A stretch of DNA of 64,000 nucleotides from Paenarthrobacter ureafaciens (GCF_004028095.1 NZ_SBHM01000007.1:1488001-1552000); one strand, 5' to 3'; positions 16,875 to 25,776 are shown, counted from the first letter of the stretch. Program-made: numbers and translations. The notes: generated by a model from the letters alone, not told the origin.

Positions 16875-18251
16875 ATGCCTTTGCCACCTGCCGGTGCCCG
16901 GCCCTCAATCCTTGGTCGTGGCAGTTATTCGGAATCGTTGCGTATCGGTGCGATCCTCCGGAAAGAGACCGTCGGCGGCGCACTGTTGGTCGTTGCCACC
17001 GTGATCGCGTTGGTGTGGGCAAATTCGCCGGCGTCGGAGAGTTACTTTGCACTGCGCGACTTCAAGATCGGTTACGAACCGTGGCATCTTGAGTTGAGCC
17101 TGGGCGCCTGGGCGGCCGATGGGTTGCTGGCGATCTTCTTCTTCTTGGTCGGTCTTGAGCTTAAGCGCGAGTTTGTTGCCGGCGACCTGCGGGAGTTCAG
17201 TAAGTCCGTCGTCCCGATCACTGCGGCGGTCGGCGGCGTGGTGGTACCAGCTCTTATCTATGCCCTCGTCAACGCAGCCAGCCCGGAAACGCTGCCTGGA
17301 TGGGCGATCCCAACGGCAACAGACATCGCCTTTGCGGTCGCCGTCTTGGCGATCATCGGTTCCCACCTTCCCGGCGCTTTGCGGATATTCCTGCTGACCT
17401 TGGCCGTGGTCGATGACCTGATCGCCATCACCATCATCGCTGTCTTTTACTCCACCGACATCCAACCGGCCCCGTTGTTTATGGCACTCATACCACTTGG
17501 GGTCTACGCGTTCCTGGCGCAGAAGTACCGTCGATTCTTCGGCACCAGAGCTGCCGCTGCGTGGCTGATCCTGCTGCCTCTGGGCGTTGTGACTTGGGCG
17601 CTTGTCCATGCCTCGGGAATCCACGCCACAGTCGCTGGTGTTTTGCTGGGCTTGGCCGTACCGGTCATCCGCTCCAAAGCAAGCGGCGGCCCAACCGCCG
17701 GTCCGGGGTTGTCCGAGATCTTCGAACACCGCTTCCGGCCCATCTCCGCCGGTATCGCTGTGCCGGTCTTCGCTTTCTTCTCCGCAGGGGTGGCCCTGGG
17801 AGGATGGGACGGACTGGCATCGGCCATGACTGACCCGGTCGCTGCGGGCATCATAATCGCCTTGGTGGTCGGAAAACCCGTCGGGATCCTGACGACTACA
17901 TGGCTCCTGACCAAAGCCACCCGGGCCGCACTGGACAAGTCACTGGCGTGGATCGATGTGCTGGGCGTGTCGATGCTGGCGGGGATTGGGTTCACTGTCT
18001 CCTTACTGGTTGCAGAGCTAAGCTTCGGGCAGGGCAATCCCCATGATGACCACGCGAAAGTTGCGATCCTTGCCGCATCCCTCGTGGCAGCGCTGCTCGC
18101 TGCGGCAGTGCTCAGCACCCGAAACCGCCACTACCGCATGGCTGAAGCCGAAGAAACAGCTGACGCCAACAATGACGGCATCCCCGACGTCTACCAGCAA
18201 GACAAACCACAGAACAACCCTGGTGGCGCCGCTAACCAGCCAAAACCGTGA
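16875..18251 (+). CDS. nhaA: Na+/H+ antiporter NhaA
   Basis: 458 residues, about 70 longer than E. coli NhaA. It exports Na+ or Li+ in exchange for protons. Key residues: Asp180-Asp181 in [10 protein letters not shown] (E. coli Asp163/Asp164) and Thr149-Asp150 in PTATDIAFA (the Thr132/Asp133 pair of the crossed helices). About twelve membrane segments run to residue 420. The C-terminal cytoplasmic tail holds [14 protein letters not shown] (about 434-447), which resembles a DxNxDGxxD calcium-binding loop. TAGGAG lies 8-13 bases before the ATG. It is preceded by the conserved leader element. Confidence 0.95.
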   Translation: MPLPPAGARPSILGRGSYSESLRIGAILRKETVGGALLVVATVIALVWANSPASESYFALRDFKIGYEPWHLELSLGAWAADGLLAIFFFLVGLELKREFVAGDLREFSKSVVPITAAVGGVVVPALIYALVNAASPETLPGWAIPTATDIAFAVAVLAIIGSHLPGALRIFLLTLAVVDDLIAITIIAVFYSTDIQPAPLFMALIPLGVYAFLAQKYRRFFGTRAAAAWLILLPLGVVTWALVHASGIHATVAGVLLGLAVPVIRSKASGGPTAGPGLSEIFEHRFRPISAGIAVPVFAFFSAGVALGGWDGLASAMTDPVAAGIIIALVVGKPVGILTTTWLLTKATRAALDKSLAWIDVLGVSMLAGIGFTVSLLVAELSFGQGNPHDDHAKVAILAASLVAALLAAAVLSTRNRHYRMAEAEETADANNDGIPDVYQQDKPQNNPGGAANQPKP

Positions 18252-18297
18252 CCTTTTTAGTGCCTGGGCCGGCTCTTCCGCGCGTTGTACGGCGATT

Positions 18298-18335
18298 GTA
18301 GTATGTCGCTTGGAGAGCCGGGAAGCCTGGTCGGC
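18298..18335 (+). promoter_or_regulatory. Conserved 5'-leader element, copy 2 (before the ABC exporter scar)
   Basis: GTAG-N13-GA then GCCGGGAAGCCTGGTCGGC, identical to copy 1 over the 21-base core except one pyrimidine. It lies 79 bases before the ATG of the truncated ATPase gene. The downstream stretch has CACGCGTGACGGCGTGCGG, which can fold into a second hairpin. The downstream gene is broken, but the leader is intact. Confidence 0.5.
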
Positions 18336-18414
18336 CCACACGCGTGACGGCGTGCGGTTCGCTGCGGCTACCGCCGGGGCGTGATCACTGCGACCCAAAG
18401 GAACGTGTCCGGCC

Positions 18415-18600
18415 ATGCGCACACATCCCTCTTCTGTCATCCAGATTTCCCGTCTCGTCAAGAACTTCGGCAGTACCGTTGCCCTTTCAGGGCTGGAGCT
18501 GTCCGTCCGTGCCGGCGAGGTTCACGGCTTCCTCGGTCCCAACGGCGCGGGAAAATCGACGACCCTTCGCATCCTCCTCGGGTTGATCCGATCTGATGCG
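18415..18600 (+). pseudogene. ABC exporter ATP-binding protein, N-terminal remnant
   Basis: About 60 residues of a normal ABC ATPase: [19 protein letters not shown], then Walker A in [17 protein letters not shown]. After LIRSDA homology stops abruptly. The frame runs on to 18831 but reads sequence belonging to a different protein in the wrong frame. Signature, Walker B and switch His are all missing, so no active ATPase can be made. It appears to be the left edge of an internal deletion in an ATPase-permease pair. Confidence 0.8.
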
Positions 18601-19621
18601 TGGTGCGGGGGACGCCCTTGGCACCCCGGATCAGTCCATGTTGCGCGTTGTCCCAGGGTGGCCCTCGCTGTTCTCACCCATCGGCTGGGGCCAACGTATC
18701 CGTCCTTATACGGATACAGACCTGTCTCCCTTGCTAGTTCTCACTGGCGCCGCACTGGTTTTGGCGGCAGTTGCCGTGACACTCAGAAAAGGCAGGGACC
18801 TGGGGGACAGCTACATCCACGCACGAGATAACGGTCCCGAACGCGCAGGGCCGGGCATAAGGTCCGTGATGGGCCTTGCATGGCGGCTCCAGCGGGGAAC
18901 ACTGGTTGGGTGGTGCTTCACGGCGGCCGTGCTGGGTCTGGTGGCCGGAGCGCTGGGGCCGGTGATCAGGGACGCCCTCGTAGGAAACCCCTCAATCGCC
19001 GAGCTGATATCCCGGCTAGTCCCCGTCAAAGCCAACATGATCGACCTGTTCACCACCGCCATGCTTGGCCTTGGTGGTGTGATGGCAGCTGCCGCCGGTA
19101 TCCAGGCCGTGCTCCGGCTTCGGGTTGAAGAAGTCGAAGGGCGGGCCGAACTGCTGCTGTCAGTGCCCACACCACGCATCCGCTGGCTTACAGGCACCTT
19201 GGCCGTCGCAGCGCTCTCCACTGCCGCCATTCCTGTCATCACCGGGGCTGTGGCTGCCACAGTGCTTGCGGTCTCACAAGCAGGCGGGAGCAGCCCGGAC
19301 ATAGTGGTGGCCGCGTCCCTGGCGCACGTCCCTGCAGCACTGGTGTTCCCAGCGCTCACCGCGCTCGTGTTCGCCTTCACGCCCCGCTTATCCAGCCCCG
19401 TCGGGTGGGCGGCACTGGGGGTCGCGCTCGTCCTCGCACAGTTCGGCGAACTTCTCGGCCTGCCCGCCTGGCTCCGGGACCTTAGCCCGTTCAGGCATTC
19501 CTCGGCCATGCCGGTCGAAACTTTCAACCTCCAGGGCGCCCTGCTTATGTCCGGTACGGCCCTCATAGTGGCTGCGCTCGCGGGCCGCGCTATCTACCGC
19601 AGAGACCTCGCCGTCCCATAA
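18596..19621 (+). pseudogene. ABC exporter permease, C-terminal remnant
   Basis: 341 residues in a different frame from the ATPase piece. It begins inside a permease: [20 protein letters not shown] is the typical middle of 520-550-residue actinobacterial exporter permeases (tetronasin-resistance-like). About seven membrane segments follow to the natural C-terminus YRRDLAVP. The first about 190 residues and any ribosome site are absent. A deletion of roughly 1.3 kb joining the ATPase N-terminus to the permease middle explains both fragments. The size is my estimate from family lengths. Confidence 0.75.
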
Positions 19622-19635
19622 GAGGCTTTATTGTT

Positions 19636-19671
19636 CGCAGTGCAGATCGTCCACGGACGATCTGCACTGCG
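19636..19671. terminator. Bidirectional hairpin between the permease remnant and radA
   Basis: A perfect 17-bp inverted repeat (19636-19652 and 19655-19671) with a 2-base centre sits between two convergent genes. TTTATTGTT on the left gives the radA side an A/T-rich tail. Confidence 0.7.
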
Positions 19672-19710
19672 GCGCGTTCAAGGCCGTACCGCGCAGCTCG
19701 GTAGCACAGC

Positions 19711-21084
19711 TTAGGTGATCAGCAGTTCCAGCGCCTCCGCAAGATGCCCAACCTCACGCACCGAGAAGCCTTCGGGGATGACCCCGGCTCCCGCAGGACT
19801 GGCCGGAACGATCGCGTGCGTGAAGCCGAGCCGATGGGCTTCCTGGATCCGCTGGTTGATCCCGGGCACAGGACGGACTTCACCGGCCAGCCCCACTTCG
19901 CCAAAGGCGATCAGACGCTGTGGGAGGGCCTTGCGGGACTTGGCGGATGCGACAGCGAGGGCCACCGCCAAGTCCGTTGCGGGTTCGCTCAGTTTCACCC
20001 CGCCGACTGTCGCCACATACGAATCATCCTTATGCAGCATGCATCCGGCCCGCTGCTGGAGCACGGCCAGCAGCATGGCAACGCGGGAACTCTCCAAGCC
20101 GCTGGTGGCCCGCCGCGGCTGGGCGTTGGCGCTGTCCGCCAAGAGCGACTGCACCTCTGCAAGGAGAGGGCGGCGCCCCTCCATAGTGACCGTGATGCAG
20201 GTACCCGAGACGGGTTCGCGGGTCCGCGAAACGAACAGCCCGCTCGGATCAGCCAGTCCTTCGATTCCGGCCTCGTTCAGGTCGAAGCAGCCGACGTCGT
20301 CCGTGGCGCCGTAGCGGTTCTTGACGGCGCGAAGCAAGCGAAGCCGTGAGTGGCGCTCGCCTTCGAACTGGCACACAACATCCACCAGGTGTTCAAGGAG
20401 CCGCGGCCCGGCAATGTTTCCGTCCTTGGTGACGTGGCCAACCAGAAGAGTGGTCATGTTGCGGCGTTTGGCAGCGGCGATGATTGAAGCCGCGACTTCG
20501 CGCACCTGGGAAACACCGCCAGCGCTGCCTTCGACGTCGGCACTGCTCAACGTCTGCACCGAGTCCACGATGAGGAGTTTGGGTTCCAGCTTTTCCACCT
20601 GGCCAAGCGCCTGGCCCAGATCCGTCTCTGCCGACAGGTAAAGGGTGTGCGCCACCGCATCGATCCGCTCGGCCCTCAACTTCACCTGTGCAGCGGACTC
20701 TTCACCCGTGATGTAGAGGACGTCCTGCCCGGTGCGGGCAAACTTCGCGGCGACGTCCAGCAGGAGGGTGGACTTCCCGACGCCGGGTTCCCCGGCGAGC
20801 AGGATGACGGCGCCGGGGACCAGCCCTCCTCCCAGGACGCGGTCGAGTTCGTCCACGCCTGTGGGCAGGAACGCTGCGGTTGTCCCGTCTACCTCAGCGA
20901 TCCGGCGGGCCGGCTCCAGCACTGTAGCCGCCGCCGTCGTACGCGCAACCGTGGCGCCGTACTCCTCGACGGTTCCCCAGGCCTGGCACTCGCCGCACCG
21001 ACCCACCCATTTGATGGCCGTCCAGCCGCATTCGGCGCATTTGTAAGCGGGTGTCTTGGAAGCACGGGACGTCTTGGAAGCCAT
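19711..21084 (-). CDS. radA: DNA repair protein RadA
   Basis: 457 residues from ATG 21084. RadA is a RecA-like ATPase that speeds branch migration in recombinational repair. The zinc finger uses Cys16, Cys19, Cys30 and Cys33 (CAECG..CGEC). Walker A is GEPGVGKST (98-106), the RadA-specific KNRYG motif lies near 258, and the C-terminal third is Lon-protease-like. RadA and DisA interact in Bacillus and mycobacteria, and their genes are normally adjacent in actinobacteria; here they are split by the ion-transport block. Confidence 0.96.
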   Translation of the reverse strand: MASKTSRASKTPAYKCAECGWTAIKWVGRCGECQAWGTVEEYGATVARTTAAATVLEPARRIAEVDGTTAAFLPTGVDELDRVLGGGLVPGAVILLAGEPGVGKSTLLLDVAAKFARTGQDVLYITGEESAAQVKLRAERIDAVAHTLYLSAETDLGQALGQVEKLEPKLLIVDSVQTLSSADVEGSAGGVSQVREVAASIIAAAKRRNMTTLLVGHVTKDGNIAGPRLLEHLVDVVCQFEGERHSRLRLLRAVKNRYGATDDVGCFDLNEAGIEGLADPSGLFVSRTREPVSGTCITVTMEGRRPLLAEVQSLLADSANAQPRRATSGLESSRVAMLLAVLQQRAGCMLHKDDSYVATVGGVKLSEPATDLAVALAVASAKSRKALPQRLIAFGEVGLAGEVRPVPGINQRIQEAHRLGFTHAIVPASPAGAGVIPEGFSVREVGHLAEALELLIT

Positions 21085-21178
21085 GCGTTCAAGGTTAGCC
21101 GGGGGGACTGACAGGATAAGGCAGCGATCTGTTCCCGGGGTTGTTCCGGCACGGCGGCGCGGCACGGATCATAGGGCA

Positions 21179-21460
21179 TCAGCTGATTGATTCGAGCCGC
21201 CAAGCGACGTCCAGCGGCTCCCGGCGAAGTGTGAAAGTCCGCAGTTCCGCCCCTGCCGTGGGGAGTTTGGCTTGGACTTGCCAGTGCTCGCGCGGGGTGT
21301 CACCTGCGGAGTCCTGCGTAAACCAGTGGTCGGCGTGGATGTCCGGGTCCACCATCCAGATCACTCCGTCATGGCGGATGGCCATCGGGGTGCCGCCGGG
21401 GCTGAACCGGACAGCGACCTCATGGAGTGTGCAGTTCGGGTGTTCGGGAGCCAGGGTCAT
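21179..21460 (-). CDS. Small hypothetical protein downstream of umuC
   Basis: 93 residues with no membrane segment. The motif region EVAVRFSPGGTPMAIRHDGVIWMV followed by HWFTQ resembles the small DUF6504-type proteins found beside mutagenic polymerase genes in actinobacteria; that assignment is tentative. It starts 28 bases after the umuC stop on the same strand, so it is probably part of the SOS operon. Confidence 0.6.
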   Translation of the reverse strand: MTLAPEHPNCTLHEVAVRFSPGGTPMAIRHDGVIWMVDPDIHADHWFTQDSAGDTPREHWQVQAKLPTAGAELRTFTLRREPLDVAWRLESIS

Positions 21461-21488
21461 GGGGGCTTCTTTCTACTTGTCAGCAGGG

Positions 21489-22787
21489 TCAGGCGGCTTT
21501 GACGAGGGGGAGTTCGTCCCAGTGGGTGGTGTATCTGGGGGAGAGCATGTCGCGTTTCATGGTCCAGTCGGGTCCGCCGCGGATGCCTGCGTGCCCGAGG
21601 CCGATTGTTCCGCGTCCATAGCGTTTGGAGACGTCCTCGAGCAGGGTCCCGATGCCGCGTTCTTCGTGGGGATTTTGGAACAGTTCCAGCGGCTTCTGGT
21701 TCCCGGTGGGACGCAGGTCGGTGACCATGATTCCCGCCCGCACGTACTTCACGTTTTCGTGGATCTGGGGGAGCAGTGCATGGGCGGCCCTGGTGAGCAG
21801 CACGGGGTCGGCGGTTGGTGCGGGCAGGGTCAGGCAGACCGACGGGAAGGATTTCTCGTTGGGGTTGAAGTGGGACGTAGCGGCGAACGCGGTCAGGACC
21901 TTGGCCTGCAGGTCGTGTTTGGCCAGGCGTGCAGAGGCCATCTGGGCGTAGACGCTCATGACCTGCCGCAACCCTGCCGCCGTGGTGATCGGCGTGGAGA
22001 AGGAACGGGAGAAGATCAGTTGGTCCCTGCCGACGCGTTCCTCTTCCATGGGGATGCATGGTGTGCCTTGCAGTTCCAGGACGGTGCGCATCATGACGAT
22101 GGAGAATCTGTCCCGGATCGCCACGGGGTTCGCCCGGGCCAGATCCAGAATCGAAAAGATGCCCATCGCGTTCAGGCGCTTGGTGAGCCGGGTGGCGACT
22201 CCCCAAATTTCGATCACGGAAAGCCGCCCCATCAGCGCCTCGCGCTGTTCCGCGGGTACTGATTCCCACCTGCATACGCCGCGGAAGGCCGGATTGTGCT
22301 TGGCCCATTTGTTGCACAGCTTGGCCAGGGTCTTGGTGGGGGCTATGCCGACACAGACGGGCACGCCGACGTGCCGCCGGCAGGCCGTACGAATGGTCCG
22401 GCCCAACTCCAGCAGTTGCTCCGGTTCGCCTTTGACGCCCAGGAATGCTTCGTCGATTGAGTAGACCTCCAACCAGGCCGAGTAGCGGCCCAGCAATTCC
22501 ATGACCCGGGCGGAGATGTCGCCGTAGAGTTCGTAGTTGCTGGAGAGGGCCACCAGACCCCATTCCTTGGCGCGGGGCCGGAGTTTGAACCACGGCTCGC
22601 CGAGGCCGATTCCCAGCTTCTTGGCTTCAGGGGAACGGGTGACGGCGCAGCCGTCATTGTTGGAGAGCACGATTACCGGTTTGCCTTCCAGGGAAGGGTT
22701 GAAGGCGCGCTCGGCCGAAGCGTAGAAGCAGTTAACGTCCACGTGCGCGATTTCCTGCATCCGGCGCATTAGTGCTGGCCTAGACAT
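21489..22787 (-). CDS. umuC: Y-family DNA polymerase UmuC (error-prone Pol V subunit)
   Basis: 432 residues. Translesion polymerase acting with cleaved UmuD. Palm residues: Asp and Asp-Glu in [13 protein letters not shown] and YSIDEAFL; fingers [16 protein letters not shown]-binding thumb with [16 protein letters not shown]; a little-finger domain follows; a UmuC-specific C-terminal region contains [13 protein letters not shown]. Length and C-terminus match UmuC and not DinB. It overlaps umuD by 8 bases and is controlled by the SOS box upstream of umuD. Confidence 0.93.
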   Translation of the reverse strand: MSRPALMRRMQEIAHVDVNCFYASAERAFNPSLEGKPVIVLSNNDGCAVTRSPEAKKLGIGLGEPWFKLRPRAKEWGLVALSSNYELYGDISARVMELLGRYSAWLEVYSIDEAFLGVKGEPEQLLELGRTIRTACRRHVGVPVCVGIAPTKTLAKLCNKWAKHNPAFRGVCRWESVPAEQREALMGRLSVIEIWGVATRLTKRLNAMGIFSILDLARANPVAIRDRFSIVMMRTVLELQGTPCIPMEEERVGRDQLIFSRSFSTPITTAAGLRQVMSVYAQMASARLAKHDLQAKVLTAFAATSHFNPNEKSFPSVCLTLPAPTADPVLLTRAAHALLPQIHENVKYVRAGIMVTDLRPTGNQKPLELFQNPHEERGIGTLLEDVSKRYGRGTIGLGHAGIRGGPDWTMKRDMLSPRYTTHWDELPLVKAA

Positions 22788-23211
22788 GGTGCAGGCACCT
22801 CGTGGCCACGCCCCAGATGGTGAGTTCGGACAGCGCCGGAACCACGATGTCCGGAAAACGGGGATTGTCCGCCTGCAAAAGCACGGCCGTGGGAGTGATC
22901 CGGAGCCGCTTGATGGTCAATTCCCCGTCAAGCACCGCGATCACCACGGAGCCGTCCTTCGGTTCCAAGGCACGGTTGACGATCAGCTCGTCCCCGTCAC
23001 TGATCCCGGCCTGCTCCATCGACTGCCCGGTGACCCGGACGATGAATGTGCTGGTCACATCTTTGATCAGGTGCTCGTTGAGGTCGATCCGGCCCTCAAA
23101 GTAGTCCTGCGCCGGCGAGGGATAACCGGCGGCCACCGCGACCGGCGCCACCAGGATCCTCACCAGAGACAGTCCCGCATCTATCACGCGGGGGCCAACT
23201 ATCACGCCCAC
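22780..23211 (-). CDS. umuD: UmuD-type self-cleaving S24 peptidase
   Basis: 143 residues from GTG 23211, chosen because AAAAGG lies 6 bases before it; a longer frame to 23268 would run through the SOS box. The cleavage bond is Ala28-Gly29 in [12 protein letters not shown], the nucleophile Ser64 in TGQSMEQ and the general base Lys101 in LTIKRL, each offset by four from E. coli UmuD (Gly25, Ser60, Lys97). RecA-ssDNA triggers cleavage to UmuD', which forms Pol V with UmuC. Confidence 0.93.
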   Translation of the reverse strand: MGVIVGPRVIDAGLSLVRILVAPVAVAAGYPSPAQDYFEGRIDLNEHLIKDVTSTFIVRVTGQSMEQAGISDGDELIVNRALEPKDGSVVIAVLDGELTIKRLRITPTAVLLQADNPRFPDIVVPALSELTIWGVATRCLHHV

Positions 23212-23225
23212 AACACACCTTTTAT

Positions 23226-23241
23226 TCGAATTTATGTTCGA
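23226..23241 (-). promoter_or_regulatory. LexA SOS box before umuDC
   Basis: On the coding (minus) strand the site reads TCGAACATAAATTCGA, one mismatch from the actinobacterial LexA consensus TCGAAC-N4-GTTCGA. It ends 14 bases before the chosen umuD start, so LexA would block the promoter. Confidence 0.85.
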
Positions 23242-23338
23242 ATTAACTGTACTGCAGGCGGCCGACAAAATAGCTTCTTAATCGAACGCATCCGAGGCGA
23301 CTCTTCGCCGTGGCCCGGCCGGCAGTGCTACGAGGCCA

Positions 23339-23851
23339 TCAGATCAGTGCGGAACGCCGTTCGATGAGGAGTGTGTCGCGCCATTGCCCGGCGAGTGGAC
23401 CGTGCGGCATGCGGGCGATGCGATTGCGGCGTCCGACTACTGTGAAGCCGTGGGTCTGGTGGAGTTTGAGGCTGGGTTCGTTTTCGGGGAAGACGCTGGA
23501 TTGAATAGTCCAGATCCCTGCGCTCTCGGTGGAGGCGATCAGTGCCTGGAGCAGGGCGGCGCCGATGCCCTGACCGTGGGCGTCCGTGCTGACGTAGATG
23601 GAGTGTTCGACCGCTCCGGCGTATGCGGTCCGGGATGACACCGGCGTGACGGCTGCCCAGCCCAGAGCGGCCCGGCCTGGTAGGCCGGCGACGTGGCGGT
23701 GGCCGGGGAGCCGCGTGGTGTTGAACGCCTCCCAGTCGGGGGCGGTGGATTCGAACGTGGCGTGGCCGCCGTCGATCCCTTCCTGGTAGATCCTTCGCAC
23801 CGCGGGCCAGTCCCCGGGCTGCATTGCCCTGATCGGCGCTGCGGGGCTCAC
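23339..23851 (-). CDS. GNAT N-acetyltransferase, ArsN1-like
   Basis: 170 residues of the phosphinothricin-acetyltransferase type: IRAMQPGDWPAVRRIYQEGI at the N-terminus, the catalytic-Glu region VEHSIYV, and acetyl-CoA loop HGQGIGAALL. In arsenic operons this family (ArsN1) acetylates arsinothricin and related amino-acid analogues. It overlaps the arsR stop by four bases, so it is translated with arsR. The alternative is a general methionine sulfoximine/PPT acetyltransferase; context favours ArsN1. Confidence 0.82.
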   Translation of the reverse strand: MSPAAPIRAMQPGDWPAVRRIYQEGIDGGHATFESTAPDWEAFNTTRLPGHRHVAGLPGRAALGWAAVTPVSSRTAYAGAVEHSIYVSTDAHGQGIGAALLQALIASTESAGIWTIQSSVFPENEPSLKLHQTHGFTVVGRRNRIARMPHGPLAGQWRDTLLIERRSALI

Positions 23852-24201
23852 AGCGTGGCGAGCGTCGCGGCGACCTCATCGAGGGCGCCGGGGACGAGGG
23901 AGAAGTAGGCCCACGTGCCGCGCTTCTCCCGGTGCAGCAGCCCGGCCTCTACCAGCACTTTGAGGTGGTGGGACACGGTAGGTTGGCTCAGTTCCAGCGG
24001 CCCGGGGAGGTCGCATACGCACGCTTCGCCGGTGGATGAGGCCTTGACGATGGAGAGCAGCCGGAGCCGGTTCGGGTCGGCCAGGGCCTTGAAGACCATG
24101 GCCCGCTGCTTGGCTTCCTCGGCATCGAGGGCAGCAGCATCGGGGGCGCAGCAGCCACGGTCGGCGGTAGTATCCGGTTCGAGGGTCAGCGGAGAAGTCA
24201 T
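23848..24201 (-). CDS. arsR: ArsR-family arsenite-responsive repressor
   Basis: 117 residues from ATG 24201. A winged helix with LSQPTVSHHLKVLVEAGLL as the recognition helix. Cys17-Cys18 near the N-terminus and Cys61/Cys63 in EACVCDLPG resemble the type-2 As(III) site of Corynebacterium glutamicum ArsR (two adjacent N-terminal Cys plus one in the HTH). It lies downstream of the aquaporin gene, with an ArsR-type operator in the 47-base gap. Confidence 0.92.
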   Translation of the reverse strand: MTSPLTLEPDTTADRGCCAPDAAALDAEEAKQRAMVFKALADPNRLRLLSIVKASSTGEACVCDLPGPLELSQPTVSHHLKVLVEAGLLHREKRGTWAYFSLVPGALDEVAATLATL

Positions 24202-24218
24202 CTCCCCATTATGCCCGA

Positions 24219-24238
24219 ATATTGACAAGCATCAATAT
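24219..24238. promoter_or_regulatory. ArsR operator 1
   Basis: ATATTGA-N6-TCAATAT, a perfect 7-bp inverted repeat with a 6-base spacer, 18-37 bases before the arsR start. This matches the ATTGA..TCAAT pattern of many ArsR operators. Confidence 0.75.
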
Positions 24239-24248
24239 CAAGTTGCGG

Positions 24249-24986
24249 TCAGGCCGTCTCTTTGGCGGGGTGCGGAACGACGACGTCGTCCGCGGCACTC
24301 CCAGCCGCGGGGAACAGGGCCAGTAGTAGGCCCAGGCCCAGTGCGGCGCCAGTGATCTGGGCGAGGATGAAGCCGGGAACGGAGACCGGGGCGATGCCTG
24401 CGAAGGTATCGGTGAAAATCCGGCCGATGGTCACGGCTGGGTTCGCGAACGAGGTCGAGGACGTGAACCAGTATGCGGCCCCGATGTATGCCCCGACCGC
24501 CGGGGCGGCCAGCAGTCCGCGGTTTGTGCGGGCCAGGGAGAAGATGAGAAGGATGAGCCCGGCGGTGGCGACGGCTTCAGCGACCAGGTGCCCGGGCGTG
24601 GTGCGGTCCTTGGTTGAGGTCGAGGTCCCGAGGTCGAACATCACGTTGGCCAGGACGCTGCCGCCGATCGCACCAGCGACTTGCGCCACTGCGTAGGTGC
24701 CGAGTTCGGTCAGGTTCAGTCCGGTGCCATGGCGCCGGCCCAGGAACCAGTCCGCCGCGGAAACGACCGGGTTGAAGTGCGCCCCGCTGACGGGGCCGAA
24801 CACCAGGATCAGCACCGTGAGCCCCAGCACCGTGGCGGTGCTGTTTTCCAGCAACTGCAGGCCGACGTCGTTCGGGGACAACTGCTGCGCGGCGATCCCG
24901 GACCCGACCACGACGGCGACAAGCAGGCAGGTGCCGATCAGTTCGGCCAAGGCGCGGCGCCACAATGGCGGCTGCTGTGAAGTCAT
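24249..24986 (-). CDS. Aquaporin-family channel (AqpS-like arsenite channel)
   Basis: 245 residues with six membrane helices and two re-entrant pore loops. The first pore motif is NPV (72-74, HFNPVVS) in place of NPA; the second is NPA (182-184). In rhizobial ars operons AqpS lets arsenite made by ArsC leak out down its gradient, giving resistance without a pump. The gene heads the minus-strand half of the ars island and is divergent from the ArsR-ArsC fusion. The NPV variant fits an altered pore selectivity, but direction and substrate are inferred from context. Confidence 0.85.
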   Translation of the reverse strand: MTSQQPPLWRRALAELIGTCLLVAVVVGSGIAAQQLSPNDVGLQLLENSTATVLGLTVLILVFGPVSGAHFNPVVSAADWFLGRRHGTGLNLTELGTYAVAQVAGAIGGSVLANVMFDLGTSTSTKDRTTPGHLVAEAVATAGLILLIFSLARTNRGLLAAPAVGAYIGAAYWFTSSTSFANPAVTIGRIFTDTFAGIAPVSVPGFILAQITGAALGLGLLLALFPAAGSAADDVVVPHPAKETA

Positions 24987-24994
24987 GCCACAAG

Positions 24995-25022
24995 CTTGAC
25001 CGGGAAAATTATCTCAGTCAAG
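24995..25022. promoter_or_regulatory. Inverted repeat in the divergent aqpS/arsR-arsC gap
   Basis: CTTGAC (24995-25000) and GTCAAG (25017-25022) form an inverted repeat with a 16-base spacer in the 45-base gap between the divergent starts. Its geometry differs from the other three sites in the island, suggesting it is bound by the fusion protein and not by the stand-alone ArsR. Confidence 0.45.
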
Positions 25023-25031
25023 ATTGAACCA

Positions 25032-25706
25032 ATGAAAACTGAGCGAACCACCTTCGACGTTCGGCTAGCGAAGCATGCGGCCCTGGCCGACGCTGCCCGG
25101 CTGCGGATCGTGGATCTGCTCACCTTGGGTGACTACTCGCCCAGCGAACTGCAGGCCGAGCTTCGCATCCCCTCCAACCTGCTCTCCCACCACCTGCGCA
25201 CCCTCGAGGTTGCAGGCCTGGTCGGGCGGCACCGCTCCGAAGCAGACAAGCGCCGCAGCTACCTCAGCCTCACCCCTGGCTCCCTGGATGGTCTCACTCC
25301 CGGTGTCGGGCATGCCGTGCGCCGGGTGTTGTTCGTGTGCACCCACAACAGTGCCCGCTCCCAACTGGCTACCGCCCTCTGGCGGCAGGCCAGCGATATC
25401 CCGGCCGCTTCCGCGGGCACCCACCCCGCCGAACGCATCGCTCCCGGGGCCATCGAGATCGCGGCCCGGCATGGGCTGGACCTCGGCCACCGTGCTCCGC
25501 AGCACCTGGATGACGTCGCCGACGGGCGCGACTTCATCATCACCGTTTGCGACAGTGCCCACGAAGAGCTCGCCGCCCCGCCAAGCAATATTCACTGGTC
25601 CGTTCCGGACCCCGTCCGGTCCGGCACCCCCGCCGCTTTCGAGCACGCCTACCAGGACATCACCCGCCGAATCAGCGACCTCGCCCCACGTTTGCACGCC
25701 GCCTGA
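25032..25706 (+). CDS. ArsR-ArsC fusion: winged-helix domain plus LMW arsenate reductase
   Basis: 224 residues from ATG 25032. Residues 1 to about 92 form an ArsR-type winged helix (SELQAELRIPSNLLSHHLRTL). Residues about 97-224 form a low-molecular-weight phosphatase/arsenate-reductase domain with P-loop CTHNSARS (Cys103) and a second cysteine at 173 (ITVCDSAHEE). The DNA-binding half has no cysteine, so As(III) cannot be sensed in the usual ArsR way; sensing may run through the reductase cysteines. It is divergent from aqpS and precedes arsC. Confidence 0.85.
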   Translation: MKTERTTFDVRLAKHAALADAARLRIVDLLTLGDYSPSELQAELRIPSNLLSHHLRTLEVAGLVGRHRSEADKRRSYLSLTPGSLDGLTPGVGHAVRRVLFVCTHNSARSQLATALWRQASDIPAASAGTHPAERIAPGAIEIAARHGLDLGHRAPQHLDDVADGRDFIITVCDSAHEELAAPPSNIHWSVPDPVRSGTPAAFEHAYQDITRRISDLAPRLHAA

Positions 25707-25756
25707 ACACCCACGCCAACCACCCAAACGCCGGGGCCAAACCTCGCCTCATCTAA

Positions 25757-25776
25757 ATATTGACAATCATCAATGT
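25757..25776. promoter_or_regulatory. ArsR operator 2
   Basis: ATATTGA-N6-TCAATGT, the same 6-base spacing as operator 1, one mismatch. It lies 112-131 bases before the arsC start, after the fusion gene, so arsC probably has its own promoter. Confidence 0.7.
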
